A stretch of 64,000 nucleotides of DNA from Alkalinema sp. FACHB-956. GTDB lineage: Bacteria; Cyanobacteriota; Cyanobacteriia; Leptolyngbyales; Leptolyngbyaceae. The translations under genes and the position numbers were made by a program. The notes beneath the pieces are model-generated. The model did no database searches, was not told the DNA's origin, and was given only the letters and a program-made list of their open reading frames with translations. The stretch lies in the NCBI RefSeq assembly GCF_014697025.1, contig NZ_JACJRC010000001.1, forward strand, positions 372,001 to 436,000, read 5' to 3'. Positions 17,237 to 25,312 of this stretch are shown piece by piece; the stretch's first letter is position 1, and every line of letters starts with the position of its first letter.

Positions 17237-18142
17237 CTAAACAGCGCGTTGCATTACCCAGGTGTGATCCAGCGTTTGAGACCGCTGTGGCATGACGGAT
17301 ACAGCTTTACTCTCTGGCATAGCAGCAACCTCAAATTTCCCTGCACTGGGTTTCTCGATCGGCTGTAGATTGCTTTGCAGAACCTCAATCTGAGCAACCA
17401 ATTGTTGCAGTTGCAGTTGTAGATCTTGAATTTGAGGGACGACAACCTCTTGTTGGACAGGCAGCGCTTGAGATTCAACAGCTGCCATTTGGGATGCCCC
17501 ATATCCCACGCGAGAAAAGCTCAGAAATCCTTGGGCTGCATGGAGCGGAGAAACGGCAGCATGAATGCTAACGGGCGAAACCTTGATGGGCGTCAAGTCA
17601 ACTTCGGCTTTTGCGACAGCAAAGGATTGGGCAGGAGCGACAGTTGCTGGGGTAGATGGCTGAACCGAAGAACCATGAGCAGCTTCGGCTACTGGAAGCG
17701 CAGGTGCCTCTGCCAACGGAGCCACTGCCGTAGACTCATCTTCCAAAAAGAAGTCTAATCCCGATTGCAGTAAATGAGTCTCTGAAAGAAGAGACTGCTG
17801 TAGTTGACGATCGCGAACTTCTAAATTGGTTTGTAGTGTTTGCAACTGTTGCTCCATCAGGCTGACCTTCCGGGCCGATTTACGCCAGCCACGAACAGCT
17901 AAACCTGAGATGCCTAGCCCCAACATTCCTGCACTGGCTAAGCCTACGTAGGAAGCAGCAGAAGTTTTCATTTCGGAGATTGGCAGTGAACCGATCAGAG
18001 AGGTGCTTTTGGAGGTAACTTCTACTGAGTCAGTGACTGAGTCGGTGCTGGAGACCGCCGGAGCAACAGACATAAAAGCGACACTTGCGCCAGAGAGCAG
18101 AACAGCAGGAACTAGGATGTTGCCAAAGAAGGTTCTAGACAT
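17237..18142 (-). CDS. Unknown membrane-anchored protein with coiled coils
   Basis: A 301-residue protein I do not recognise. Residues 1-30 resemble a signal peptide (ILVPAVLLSGASVAFMSVAPAVS). A second hydrophobic segment at ~65-85 (YVGLASAGMLGLGISGLAV) is followed by RGWRKSARK, which suggests a membrane anchor with a basic cytoplasmic side. A coiled coil runs at ~92-125 (LMEQQLQTLQTNLEVRDRQLQQSL), then an Ala/Pro/Val-rich low-complexity stretch (~135-215), then a second coiled coil at ~238-262 (QIQDLQLQLQQLVAQIEVLQSNL). It has its own terminator and faces a long divergent spacer. A structural or scaffold role at the membrane is only inference. Confidence 0.7.
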   Translation of the reverse strand: MSRTFFGNILVPAVLLSGASVAFMSVAPAVSSTDSVTDSVEVTSKSTSLIGSLPISEMKTSAASYVGLASAGMLGLGISGLAVRGWRKSARKVSLMEQQLQTLQTNLEVRDRQLQQSLLSETHLLQSGLDFFLEDESTAVAPLAEAPALPVAEAAHGSSVQPSTPATVAPAQSFAVAKAEVDLTPIKVSPVSIHAAVSPLHAAQGFLSFSRVGYGASQMAAVESQALPVQQEVVVPQIQDLQLQLQQLVAQIEVLQSNLQPIEKPSAGKFEVAAMPESKAVSVMPQRSQTLDHTWVMQRAV

Positions 18143-19016
18143 AATGGGTAACTCTGAGTATCTAGGTATCTAGCAAGATGGAGACAAACTGGTAGAAGAA
18201 AAACAAGGAGAAAAGCGCTTCCGGTGAATACCTCAAGTCCGAATAAGGTCTAAGTCAGAACACTTCAGCCCAGAACTCTTTGGGAAGGGCGCTCAACCTT
18301 TGATACCAGATTAAGGGCTAACGCCTAGGTATATGTTGTAAATCCGATGAAGAATGCTTCCAACATAGACAAGTTTATGTAAATTCCCTGATAACACTAA
18401 CTAGATATGCCGACAAAGGGAGGCGAAAACCGTTGATAAGGACGATTTTCAGCGATTTTTCAGGTCTTCATGGGCATCTATAACCGTAGATACTCCCAAG
18501 GTGTTGAGGCAGGGGGAATGCGCAATTCACCTAACCGTCAGGCACTCTACCCAGAATCACAGCAGACCTATCCCCCTGGATTGAGCCTGGGAAATGGGGC
18601 TGAGCATTGAAGCTGAATCATCAACTAAGCATTTAAGCCTAAGCACTTCATAAGAAATGTAGCAGAGTTTATCTAGTCAGAAATACAGGGGCAGACCCAT
18701 CTTTTTGAAGGACTAGACGCACCCAGGGCTGTTGATTTATGCCAGGGTGTATTCCGAATCACATGTATCCACCCTTCTCCCAACCAGACGGTCCTTTCAC
18801 AAACCCATGGCCTTTTCACAAAGATGGGCCGATCGCGGAACTTTTTCCCCCCAACAATGACGTCATAAAATCCCGAATACGGAGTACACCTTTTGTCTTC
18901 TTTTATTCCATCTGGCCTCGATCGAGTGAATTCAACCCGTCGCAGTTCAGCTCAATGAATTCGCTACATGAATGAGCTCAATGATAAGTTTGCTGTACCT
19001 TGTATCCCTCTGACCC
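18143..19016. other. Long divergent spacer (874 bases)
   Basis: Lies between the minus-strand coiled-coil gene and the plus-strand cellulase-like gene, so it should hold both promoters. I find small direct repeats (TATCTAGG near 18160; AAGC-type words near 18625-18650), but no RNA gene, no clear -35/-10 pair and no ORF that looks coding. A 78-codon frame at 18739-18975 has no recognisable features. Confidence 0.5.
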
Positions 19017-20780
19017 ATGGCACATTCTTCTCGACAACCCGGTTCGCCCTGTCCACCTTCCTCAGTCACCCATGCCAAACCCCGATCGCTCCACCGATCC
19101 AGGCAATGGCTTAGGTCTGTTGGCTTCAGAATGCTGAGCTTGGCACTTTGTACTGCCATTACCTCAGTTTGTCTGCACCTAGGATGGCCGATCGGGGCGT
19201 TATTATCTGGGCCAGTATTTTCGTCTGGGCAAATATTTTCTCCAGTGGCTCAAGCTCAAACGGCAGGAGTTTTGCAACCTCCTTTATCTACGCGCAAAAG
19301 TGAGATTGTTGATGCCCAAGGACGCACTGTTCTATTGCGAGGCGTCAATTGGTTTGGCCTGGAAACCGAAACCCATGCCCCCCACGGACTTTGGGAGCGA
19401 GATTACGTTGATGTGGTTGCCCAAATCAAGCAAATGGGTTACAACGTGATTCGTTTGCCCTATTCCCTGGCTAGCTTAAAATCTCAAACCCTCTCGGGGA
19501 TTAACTTTGATCTGCCCGGAAATGCCACTTTCAAGAACAAAACACCTTTGCAAGTGATGGATGCAGTGGTGCAAGAGGCCGGTCGTCAGGGGCTCTTTGT
19601 GATACTAGATAGCCATCGCTTAAATGACCAACGAATTCCTGAACTCTGGTACGGTGATGGCTTTACAGAAGCCGACTGGGTGAATACCTGGACAATGCTG
19701 GCGGAGCGTTACAAAAATCAGCCAAATGTGATCGGGGCTGACTTGAAAAATGAACCCCACGGGAAAGCCAGTTGGGGAACGGGCGATCGGGCAACGGATT
19801 GGCGACTGGCCGCCGAGCGGGCGGGTAATGCCATTCTGAAGGTAAATCGCAACTGGCTGATTATCGTAGAAGGCGTTGAAAATAACGTTCCCGGTCAGAA
19901 GCTGAAACATTGGATGGGCGGAAACCTAGAAGGGGTCGATCGCTTCCCAGTTCGCTTATCAGTGCCGAATCGGGTTGTGTACTCGCCCCACGAATATGGC
20001 CCCGGCGTCTTTGCCCAACCCTGGTTTGCCGACAAGCGCTTTCCCAATAACTTAGTCTCCCGTTGGAATCAAGGATTCTACTACATTGCCCAGCGAGGTA
20101 TCGCGCCCATTTGGGTGGGGGAATTTGGGGGTCGCCAAACCGACAACCAATCCAAAGAAGGCATTTGGCAGCAGCGATTTGTGCAATTTCTGCAAACCAA
20201 TCGTTTAGGGTTTGCCTACTGGAGTTTCAATCCTAATAGTGGCGATACTGGTGGTCTACTGCTAGATGACTGGAAAACTGTGGATCGCAATAAACAAAAA
20301 TTGCTCAGCGTCCTGTTACCGACCTTAACAATGGCCCCTGTTGGTGGTCAGTCGCCCATACCTTCTCCAGTCCCCACGCCGACCCCAACCTCCCCATCAC
20401 AGCCAGGTCCCCAGCCAACGCCCTCGGTGTCGCCTAGCCCGGTGTTGAGTTCCCCCCGATCGCCCAATTTAGAGACCCCATTGCAAGTCCAAGTCCAAAA
20501 ACAATCTGATTGGGAAACGGGGTTTTGTACCAGGATTCAAGTCAGCAATCCCACTCAGCAAGCGATTTCCAACTGGCTTCTGCGCTTTAACATGGTTGAT
20601 GCCACTATCACACAGTCTTGGAATGGCTCCTTCACAGTCCAAAGCGCAGGGAATTATCAAGTGCAACCTGCTGAATGGGGCAAGACCTTAACCCCTCGCC
20701 AAACGATCGACCTGGGATTTTGTGCCGACAAGAAAGGCCCGAATCCCCAACCACGAAACTTTCAGGCAGTCAAAACCTGA
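19017..20780 (+). CDS. Secreted GH5 endoglucanase-like enzyme with CBM2
   Basis: A 587-residue protein. An N-terminal basic region and hydrophobic segment end near SPVAQAQT (~80), a likely signal cleavage site; the precursor leader is long, so a later start is possible. The glycoside hydrolase family 5 domain (~95-440) has NVIRLPYS, the acid/base Glu246 in LKNEPHG, PHEYGPG and the nucleophile Glu369 in WVGEFGG. A Pro/Ser/Thr linker (~445-485) leads to a C-terminal family 2 carbohydrate-binding module (~490-580: WETGFCTRIQVSN, ISNWLLRFNM, WNGSF, DLGFCADK). This architecture degrades or remodels cellulose or related beta-glucans outside the cell. No cellulose synthase lies in the window. Confidence 0.9.
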   Translation: MAHSSRQPGSPCPPSSVTHAKPRSLHRSRQWLRSVGFRMLSLALCTAITSVCLHLGWPIGALLSGPVFSSGQIFSPVAQAQTAGVLQPPLSTRKSEIVDAQGRTVLLRGVNWFGLETETHAPHGLWERDYVDVVAQIKQMGYNVIRLPYSLASLKSQTLSGINFDLPGNATFKNKTPLQVMDAVVQEAGRQGLFVILDSHRLNDQRIPELWYGDGFTEADWVNTWTMLAERYKNQPNVIGADLKNEPHGKASWGTGDRATDWRLAAERAGNAILKVNRNWLIIVEGVENNVPGQKLKHWMGGNLEGVDRFPVRLSVPNRVVYSPHEYGPGVFAQPWFADKRFPNNLVSRWNQGFYYIAQRGIAPIWVGEFGGRQTDNQSKEGIWQQRFVQFLQTNRLGFAYWSFNPNSGDTGGLLLDDWKTVDRNKQKLLSVLLPTLTMAPVGGQSPIPSPVPTPTPTSPSQPGPQPTPSVSPSPVLSSPRSPNLETPLQVQVQKQSDWETGFCTRIQVSNPTQQAISNWLLRFNMVDATITQSWNGSFTVQSAGNYQVQPAEWGKTLTPRQTIDLGFCADKKGPNPQPRNFQAVKT

Positions 20781-20814
20781 GACAACAGTTTGTTGAATGG
20801 GCGGTTAATTTTTG

Positions 20815-20860
20815 ATAAAAAAACAAGCCTGCTGCATAACCTGCCAGGCTTGTTTGATTT
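20815..20860. terminator. Bidirectional terminator between the cellulase-like gene and rpaB
   Basis: An 11-bp perfect stem AAACAAGCCTG / CAGGCTTGTTT (20821-20831, 20845-20855) is flanked by an A-rich run on the left and GATTTTG on the right. It can end both converging genes and works best for the minus strand. Confidence 0.8.
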
Positions 20861-20922
20861 TGCTAGATTGATGATGGTGCTCAATTCTCATAATCAATAT
20901 TGTGCAACCATCGATTGATAGG

Positions 20923-21654
20923 CTATTCCAATTCCCCCGGTTCTAAAATGCGTTGGAATAGATAACCCGTCCCTCTTGCCGTGAGAATCAGTTCCGGATT
21001 GCTCGGGTCATCTTCCAGCTTGGCGCGCAGGCGAGAAATATGAACGTCTACCACCCGAGTATCCACATGCCGTTCAGGCGTGTAGCCCCAAACTTCCTGG
21101 AGAATTTCTGCCCGTGAGAAGGGGTCGCCCGACTTGCTGACCAATAGCTCTAACAGGCTAAATTCCATACCCGTGAGCCGAATGCGCTCATCCCCTTTGT
21201 ACACTTGGCGCTTATTGGTATCGATCCGAATCGTATTGATTTGAATGACGCCGGAGCTGGGAATTCCCGTTGCAGAGTTTTTCTCAACTCGTCGTAGTAC
21301 CGATCGAATCCGTGCTTCCAGTTCCTTCGGCGAAAATGGCTTGACGACATAGTCATCAGCCCCCAGTTCTAGCCCCGTAATGCGATCGGCCACGTCACCC
21401 AACGCCGTCAGCATAATAATCGGGACATCAGACTCTTTGCGAAGCTCTTGGCAAACACCATAGCCATCTAGCTTGGGCATCATGACATCTAGGACAACCA
21501 AGTCTGGATCAGCATTGCGAAAGGTATCCAGGGCTTCCTCTCCATCGGCGGCGGTCACCACGTCATAGCCAATCATGGAAAGGCGAGTTTCTAAAATCCG
21601 ACGAATGCTAGCTTCGTCATCCACAACTAGGATTTTTTCTTTATGAGTTTCCAA
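20923..21654 (-). CDS. rpaB: Response regulator RpaB (Ycf27), OmpR family
   Basis: A 243-residue OmpR-type regulator. The receiver has VVDDE, phosphoacceptor Asp in VVLDVMMPKLDGYG (~56), LTA and KPF. The C-terminal winged helix has RLTGMEFSLLELLVSKSG and HVDTRVVDVHISRLRAKLEDDP. Near-identity to the RpaB sequence that I recall (KEKILVVDDEASIRRILETRLSMIGY) makes the assignment firm. RpaB, with the kinase NblS/Hik33, controls high-light and redox genes and phycobilisome-photosystem coupling. The start is TTG at 21654 with GAAGGAG upstream at about 11 bases. It is divergent from radA over 178 bases. Confidence 0.96.
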   Translation of the reverse strand: METHKEKILVVDDEASIRRILETRLSMIGYDVVTAADGEEALDTFRNADPDLVVLDVMMPKLDGYGVCQELRKESDVPIIMLTALGDVADRITGLELGADDYVVKPFSPKELEARIRSVLRRVEKNSATGIPSSGVIQINTIRIDTNKRQVYKGDERIRLTGMEFSLLELLVSKSGDPFSRAEILQEVWGYTPERHVDTRVVDVHISRLRAKLEDDPSNPELILTARGTGYLFQRILEPGELE

Positions 21655-21832
21655 TTTGGGTAACGCTCCTTCAAAGAGGCAATCCTGAATGAGTTAAGTT
21701 TTCATACTCTATGATTAACAATAATAGAACATGTATTTGATTTGATAACCTAAGATCCTGATTATTACGAAGCTTCAGGCTTTCTTAAGACTTATAGAGA
21801 TTGTAAAGAATTGCCCTTCACGTCCTCTATCC

Positions 21833-23536
21833 ATGCCCAAGGCACGATCGCTCTTTGTTTGCAATCAATGTGGTGCAGAATTTCCCCAGTACTTTGGTCG
21901 TTGTCCGGCTTGTCATGCCTGGAACGCTTTAGAGGAGCAAGTTTCAGCCGCTGCTTCCAGTAGCAGTAGCAATCGCCTCAGCCAAAGTCCGCTCCTGCAA
22001 TTAAGTCGGGGACGACGATCGCGGGATGCCACCAGTGAACCTCGCCCTGTGTCTTCGTTGACCTTGGGGCAAATCCAAGATCACCCCCAAGCTCGACTTG
22101 CATCTGGATATAGCGAACTCGATCGGGTGCTGGGTGGGGGCATTGTGCCAGGTTCCCTAGTGCTGATTGGGGGCGATCCGGGCATTGGCAAATCAACCCT
22201 GCTGCTGCAAACAGCCAACCGCTTAGCCCAAACCCACAGCATTCTCTATGTCTGTGCGGAGGAATCGGGGCAGCAGGTTAAACTCAGAGCCCAACGGTTG
22301 GGCATTGGTCTGGGGCGATCGACCTTGACAGATCCCGATTCCAGCGGCGATCGACCTGTTGACACTCGGAACTTGGATGCCGCAGAAGTAGCCCCGCCCA
22401 AATCCACCCGCACCAAACAGCCCCGCGCTAAGAAAACAGCCACCGCAGATGGCGAGACGCCTGCCGCTGATTTAGCGAATCCAGCTGATTTAGCGAATCC
22501 AGCTGATTTAGCGAATCCAGTTGCTGATAATCCGGATTCTGCCACCGGCGATTTATACCTCTTGCCGGAAATTGATCTCGATACGATTTTGACGGAGTTA
22601 GAATCCCTGCGGCCTCGGGTAGCGGTGATTGACAGTATCCAAGCGCTGTACTACGCGGCCCTCACGTCTGCGCCTGGTTCCGTGGCCCAGGTGCGGGAAT
22701 GTACCTCGTTGTTGATGCAGTTGGCTAAGCGATTGGGCATTACGCTGTTCATCGTAGGACATGTCACCAAAGAGGGCGCGATCGCAGGGCCAAAGGTTCT
22801 GGAACATCTTGTCGATACGGTTTTGTACTTTGAGGGCGATCGCTTCGCCAGCCATCGCTTACTGCGATCGGTGAAAAATCGTTTTGGGGCGACCCATGAA
22901 GTGGGTGTGTTTGAAATGGTGGATCAAGGCTTACAGGAAATCTTGAATCCCTCCGAACTCTTTTTAGGCAACCGGGAGGAACCATCTTCCGGCACTGCGA
23001 CGATCGTGGCCTGCGAGGGCACCAGACCGATCGTGGTGGAATTGCAAGCCCTGGTTGCTCCCACCAGTTACAGTTCGCCGCGCCGTTCCACTACAGGGAT
23101 TGAGTACAATCGGCTGCTGCAAATTTTGGCGGTGCTGGAAAAGCGTGTTGGCATTCCGCTGTCCAAACTCGACGCCTATGTGGCCTCATCCGGAGGGCTC
23201 AGCGTCGGTGAACCCGCTGCCGATCTGGGCGTGGCGATCGCCGTGGCCGCTAGTTTCCGCGATCGCACGGTCGATCCGCAGACGGTGCTGATTGGCGAAG
23301 TGGGCTTGGGCGGCCAGGTGCGACCGGTGTCCCAGATGGAGTTGCGGTTGAAGGAAGCCGCCAAACTGGGCTTCAAACGGGCGATCGTGCCCAAAGGGGG
23401 CAATTACAATTCCGTCGGTCTGGAAATTATTCCCGTGGCCCGCGTGATGGATGCCATTGCGATCGCCCTCGTGGCCAGCCGACCCAGTTCAGAAATCACC
23501 CGTGAAGCAGAAACCGATCGCTGGGAGGCGGAGTAA
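21833..23536 (+). CDS. radA: DNA repair protein RadA (Sms) with a low-complexity insert
   Basis: A 567-residue RadA. The C4 zinc finger uses Cys10, 13, 24 and 27 (CNQCGAEF, CPACHAW). Walker A GGDPGIGKST is at ~115-124, the RadA motif KNRFG at ~348, and a Lon-protease-like domain fills the C-terminus (YVASSGGLSVGEPAADLGVAIA). RadA is a DnaB-like helicase that helps branch migration during recombination. An insert of about 80-90 residues after the ATPase beta-sheet start (~170-250) is rich in Ala/Pro/Lys and contains three exact copies of an 18-bp unit encoding ADLANP. Most RadA proteins are near 450-460 residues, so the extra length is mostly this insert. Confidence 0.96.
   Translation: MPKARSLFVCNQCGAEFPQYFGRCPACHAWNALEEQVSAAASSSSSNRLSQSPLLQLSRGRRSRDATSEPRPVSSLTLGQIQDHPQARLASGYSELDRVLGGGIVPGSLVLIGGDPGIGKSTLLLQTANRLAQTHSILYVCAEESGQQVKLRAQRLGIGLGRSTLTDPDSSGDRPVDTRNLDAAEVAPPKSTRTKQPRAKKTATADGETPAADLANPADLANPADLANPVADNPDSATGDLYLLPEIDLDTILTELESLRPRVAVIDSIQALYYAALTSAPGSVAQVRECTSLLMQLAKRLGITLFIVGHVTKEGAIAGPKVLEHLVDTVLYFEGDRFASHRLLRSVKNRFGATHEVGVFEMVDQGLQEILNPSELFLGNREEPSSGTATIVACEGTRPIVVELQALVAPTSYSSPRRSTTGIEYNRLLQILAVLEKRVGIPLSKLDAYVASSGGLSVGEPAADLGVAIAVAASFRDRTVDPQTVLIGEVGLGGQVRPVSQMELRLKEAAKLGFKRAIVPKGGNYNSVGLEIIPVARVMDAIAIALVASRPSSEITREAETDRWEAE
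22466..22519 (+). repeat. In-frame tandem repeat in radA, 3 x 18 bp
   Basis: GCTGATTTAGCGAATCCA is repeated exactly three times (22466-22483, 22484-22501, 22502-22519), encoding ADLANP each time. Identical DNA, not only identical residues, indicates recent duplication. Confidence 0.95.
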
Positions 23537-23748
23537 CCGAATCATCTGGTTTTTCGGGGGGTTTTTGGCGCAGACTGCCGCCAAAATCATCGATTATGGG
23601 TCGATCGCAAGCCGATCAAAACAAGGGGAATTAATGAACTTTTGTAAACGATTTCCCAGAAATCTCGCCTTTCCCATTTTGGATGCACCCTAAACTGGAT
23701 AAACTACAAGGAGAATTCTGAAAGACCGCAAATCAAACCTCCATCGAT

Positions 23749-24234
23749 ATGAGCGTAGTTAGCCAAGTCATCCTTAAAGCCGACGACGAACTCCGGTATC
23801 TCACCAGCGGTGAACTCAAAGGCGTAGCAGATTTTTTTAAAACTGGTGAGCAGCGGACTCGCATCGCTGAAATCCTCGCTGAAAACGAAAAAAAGATTGT
23901 AGACGAAGCTTCTAAAAACCTCTGGAAGATTCATCCGGACTACATCTCCCCTGGTGGTAATGCCTACGGCAGCCGGGAGCGGGCGCAATGCATCCGCGAC
24001 TATGGCTGGTACCTACGGCTAGTTACCTACGGGGTTCTGGCAGGCAATCAAGAGCCGATCGAATCGATCGGGTTGGTGGGAGCACGGGAAATGTACAACT
24101 CCCTCGGTGTTCCAGTTCCAGGTATGGCGGATGCTATCAAGTGTCTCAAGTCAGCGGCTTTGGACTTACTCAGTGATGCTGACGCAGCAGCAACTGCTCC
24201 CTACTTCGACATCATCATTCAAGCTATGTCCTAA
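23749..24234 (+). CDS. apcD: Allophycocyanin alpha-B subunit ApcD
   Basis: A 161-residue phycobiliprotein. The opening [25 protein letters not shown] and the ending [12 protein letters not shown] match ApcD rather than ApcA. The chromophore cysteine is Cys81 in [22 protein letters not shown]. ApcD is one of the terminal emitters in the phycobilisome core and passes energy mainly to photosystem I. It is encoded alone, downstream of radA, with an AAGGAGA stretch ~35 bases before the start. A 17-bp tandem repeat starts in its last codons and contains its stop codon. Confidence 0.95.
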   Translation: MSVVSQVILKADDELRYLTSGELKGVADFFKTGEQRTRIAEILAENEKKIVDEASKNLWKIHPDYISPGGNAYGSRERAQCIRDYGWYLRLVTYGVLAGNQEPIESIGLVGAREMYNSLGVPVPGMADAIKCLKSAALDLLSDADAAATAPYFDIIIQAMS

Positions 24235-24268
24235 TTCAGGCTATATCCTAGTTCAACCCTGTCCTAGG
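24218..24268. repeat. Tandem repeat, 3 x 17 bp, containing the apcD stop codon
   Basis: TTCAAGCTATGTCCTAA, TTCAGGCTATATCCTAG and TTCAACCCTGTCCTAGG lie head to tail. The apcD stop TAA is the end of unit one; each later unit carries a TAG at the same place. Confidence 0.9.
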
Positions 24269-24934
24269 TTTGGAATTCAAAGGTTTTTGCCTTAGGGATT
24301 TTAGACTTAGGAGGTTTTGCCTTAGGGACTTCGAACCTAGGGATGTTTAACCTAGAGATGTTGAACCTAATACCAAATTGATTTATCAATGCTACAGATC
24401 CGATCCCCCCTAGCCCCCCTTAAAAAGGGGGGAATTTAGTCAAATTCTTTCAAAGTCCTCCTTTTTAAGGGGGATTTAGGGGGATCGTCATGGGTTGCAA
24501 TCACAGGTTGATTTGGTATAAGGATTTAGGCTGGTTTTCTGAGTTCAGTTGCTGAGTGCAGCCAAGTTTTGAGTCCTGATTTTTCTGGAAATTTTCCATC
24601 AGGTCGCTCATTGGGGTTATCGAAAAACATTGTGATTGAGGGAACGGCTTCTGTCGTTCCTTTTTTGTTGAGTGGGCTGAGGGTGTGGGTTGATGTCGCG
24701 TTTGATTGGACGAAAACCTATCGCTTGGACGAAAACCTATCGCGGCGAAAAGATTCATACATCCTCTACCCTGGCGGAACCGAACATCGCTAGACTAGAG
24801 TTATGGAATCTTGAATGATCCAACCTGATCTGTCTGGATAATTTAACCTTTAAGATCTTTTTAGGGTGCAGTCCCTCAAAAATAGGTTATGACAGTAAGG
24901 TTTGTTTCTACGAATCTTTGCCAGAGTTTCATTC
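24269..24934. other. Spacer downstream of apcD
   Basis: Apart from the MITE-like element it contains short degenerate CCTTAGGGA/CCTAGGGA repeats (24290-24370) and a perfect 2 x 19 bp tandem duplication at 24706-24743 (TTGGACGAAAACCTATCGC). No gene is supported here. Confidence 0.6.
24371..24518. mobile_element. MITE-like palindromic element
   Basis: The ends TACCAAAT..GAT and its inverted partner ..ATTTGGTA form short terminal inverted repeats. The core is a large imperfect palindrome: C-rich GATCCCCCCTAGCCCCCC with TTAAAAAGG on the left (~24409-24430) and CCTTTTTAAGGGGG plus TTTAGGGGGATC on the right (~24460-24485). It encodes nothing. Elements with the CCCCCTAAATCCCCC word are common in cyanobacterial genomes. 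A TA may flank both ends. Confidence 0.7.
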
Positions 24935-25312
24935 ATGAGCGCTGAGTTTTGCGATCGTAGCTATTCCCATTGTCCGATTTGCCACGGGTCTGCCATCGTT
25001 TGTGAAGGATTGGCGATCGGCGGATTGAAAGTGTGTCCCCACTGTGGTTCGCGGCTAGTGGCCAGTGGGACGGGCCATTATGTTCGGGATCCGTTTCGTT
25101 GGCAGCTTCCATCGGTCAAAATTCTACGGCTCCAGAGTCATCCGATTTCTCGCCTCGTCCGAGATTCTGGCTTCAAGACCCCCTCTTCGATCGTTGCTTT
25201 AATTGCGAGTTTGTTTTTACTAGGCATCACGACCGCCTATTCAGGAAACATCAGTAAATTGTTTGTCAGCTTTCCGATCGAACAGAAAACAGGAGTCCAG
25301 TCCGGGCAATAA
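24935..25312 (+). CDS. Small zinc-ribbon protein with C-terminal membrane segment
   Basis: A 125-residue hypothetical protein from ATG 24935. Residues ~8-40 hold two CxxC pairs (CPICHGSAIVCEG, VCPHCGSRL) fitting a zinc ribbon. A hydrophobic segment at ~90-108 (SIVALIASLFLLGITTAY) should cross the membrane once. No operon partner is close. The codon pattern includes CGATCG words as in neighbouring genes, which supports coding. I do not recognise the family. Confidence 0.5.
   Translation: MSAEFCDRSYSHCPICHGSAIVCEGLAIGGLKVCPHCGSRLVASGTGHYVRDPFRWQLPSVKILRLQSHPISRLVRDSGFKTPSSIVALIASLFLLGITTAYSGNISKLFVSFPIEQKTGVQSGQ

Noticed and set aside
18739-18975. 78-codon frame upstream of the cellulase-like gene
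   Set aside because: Proline-rich translation without family resemblance or ribosome site; likely promoter region.
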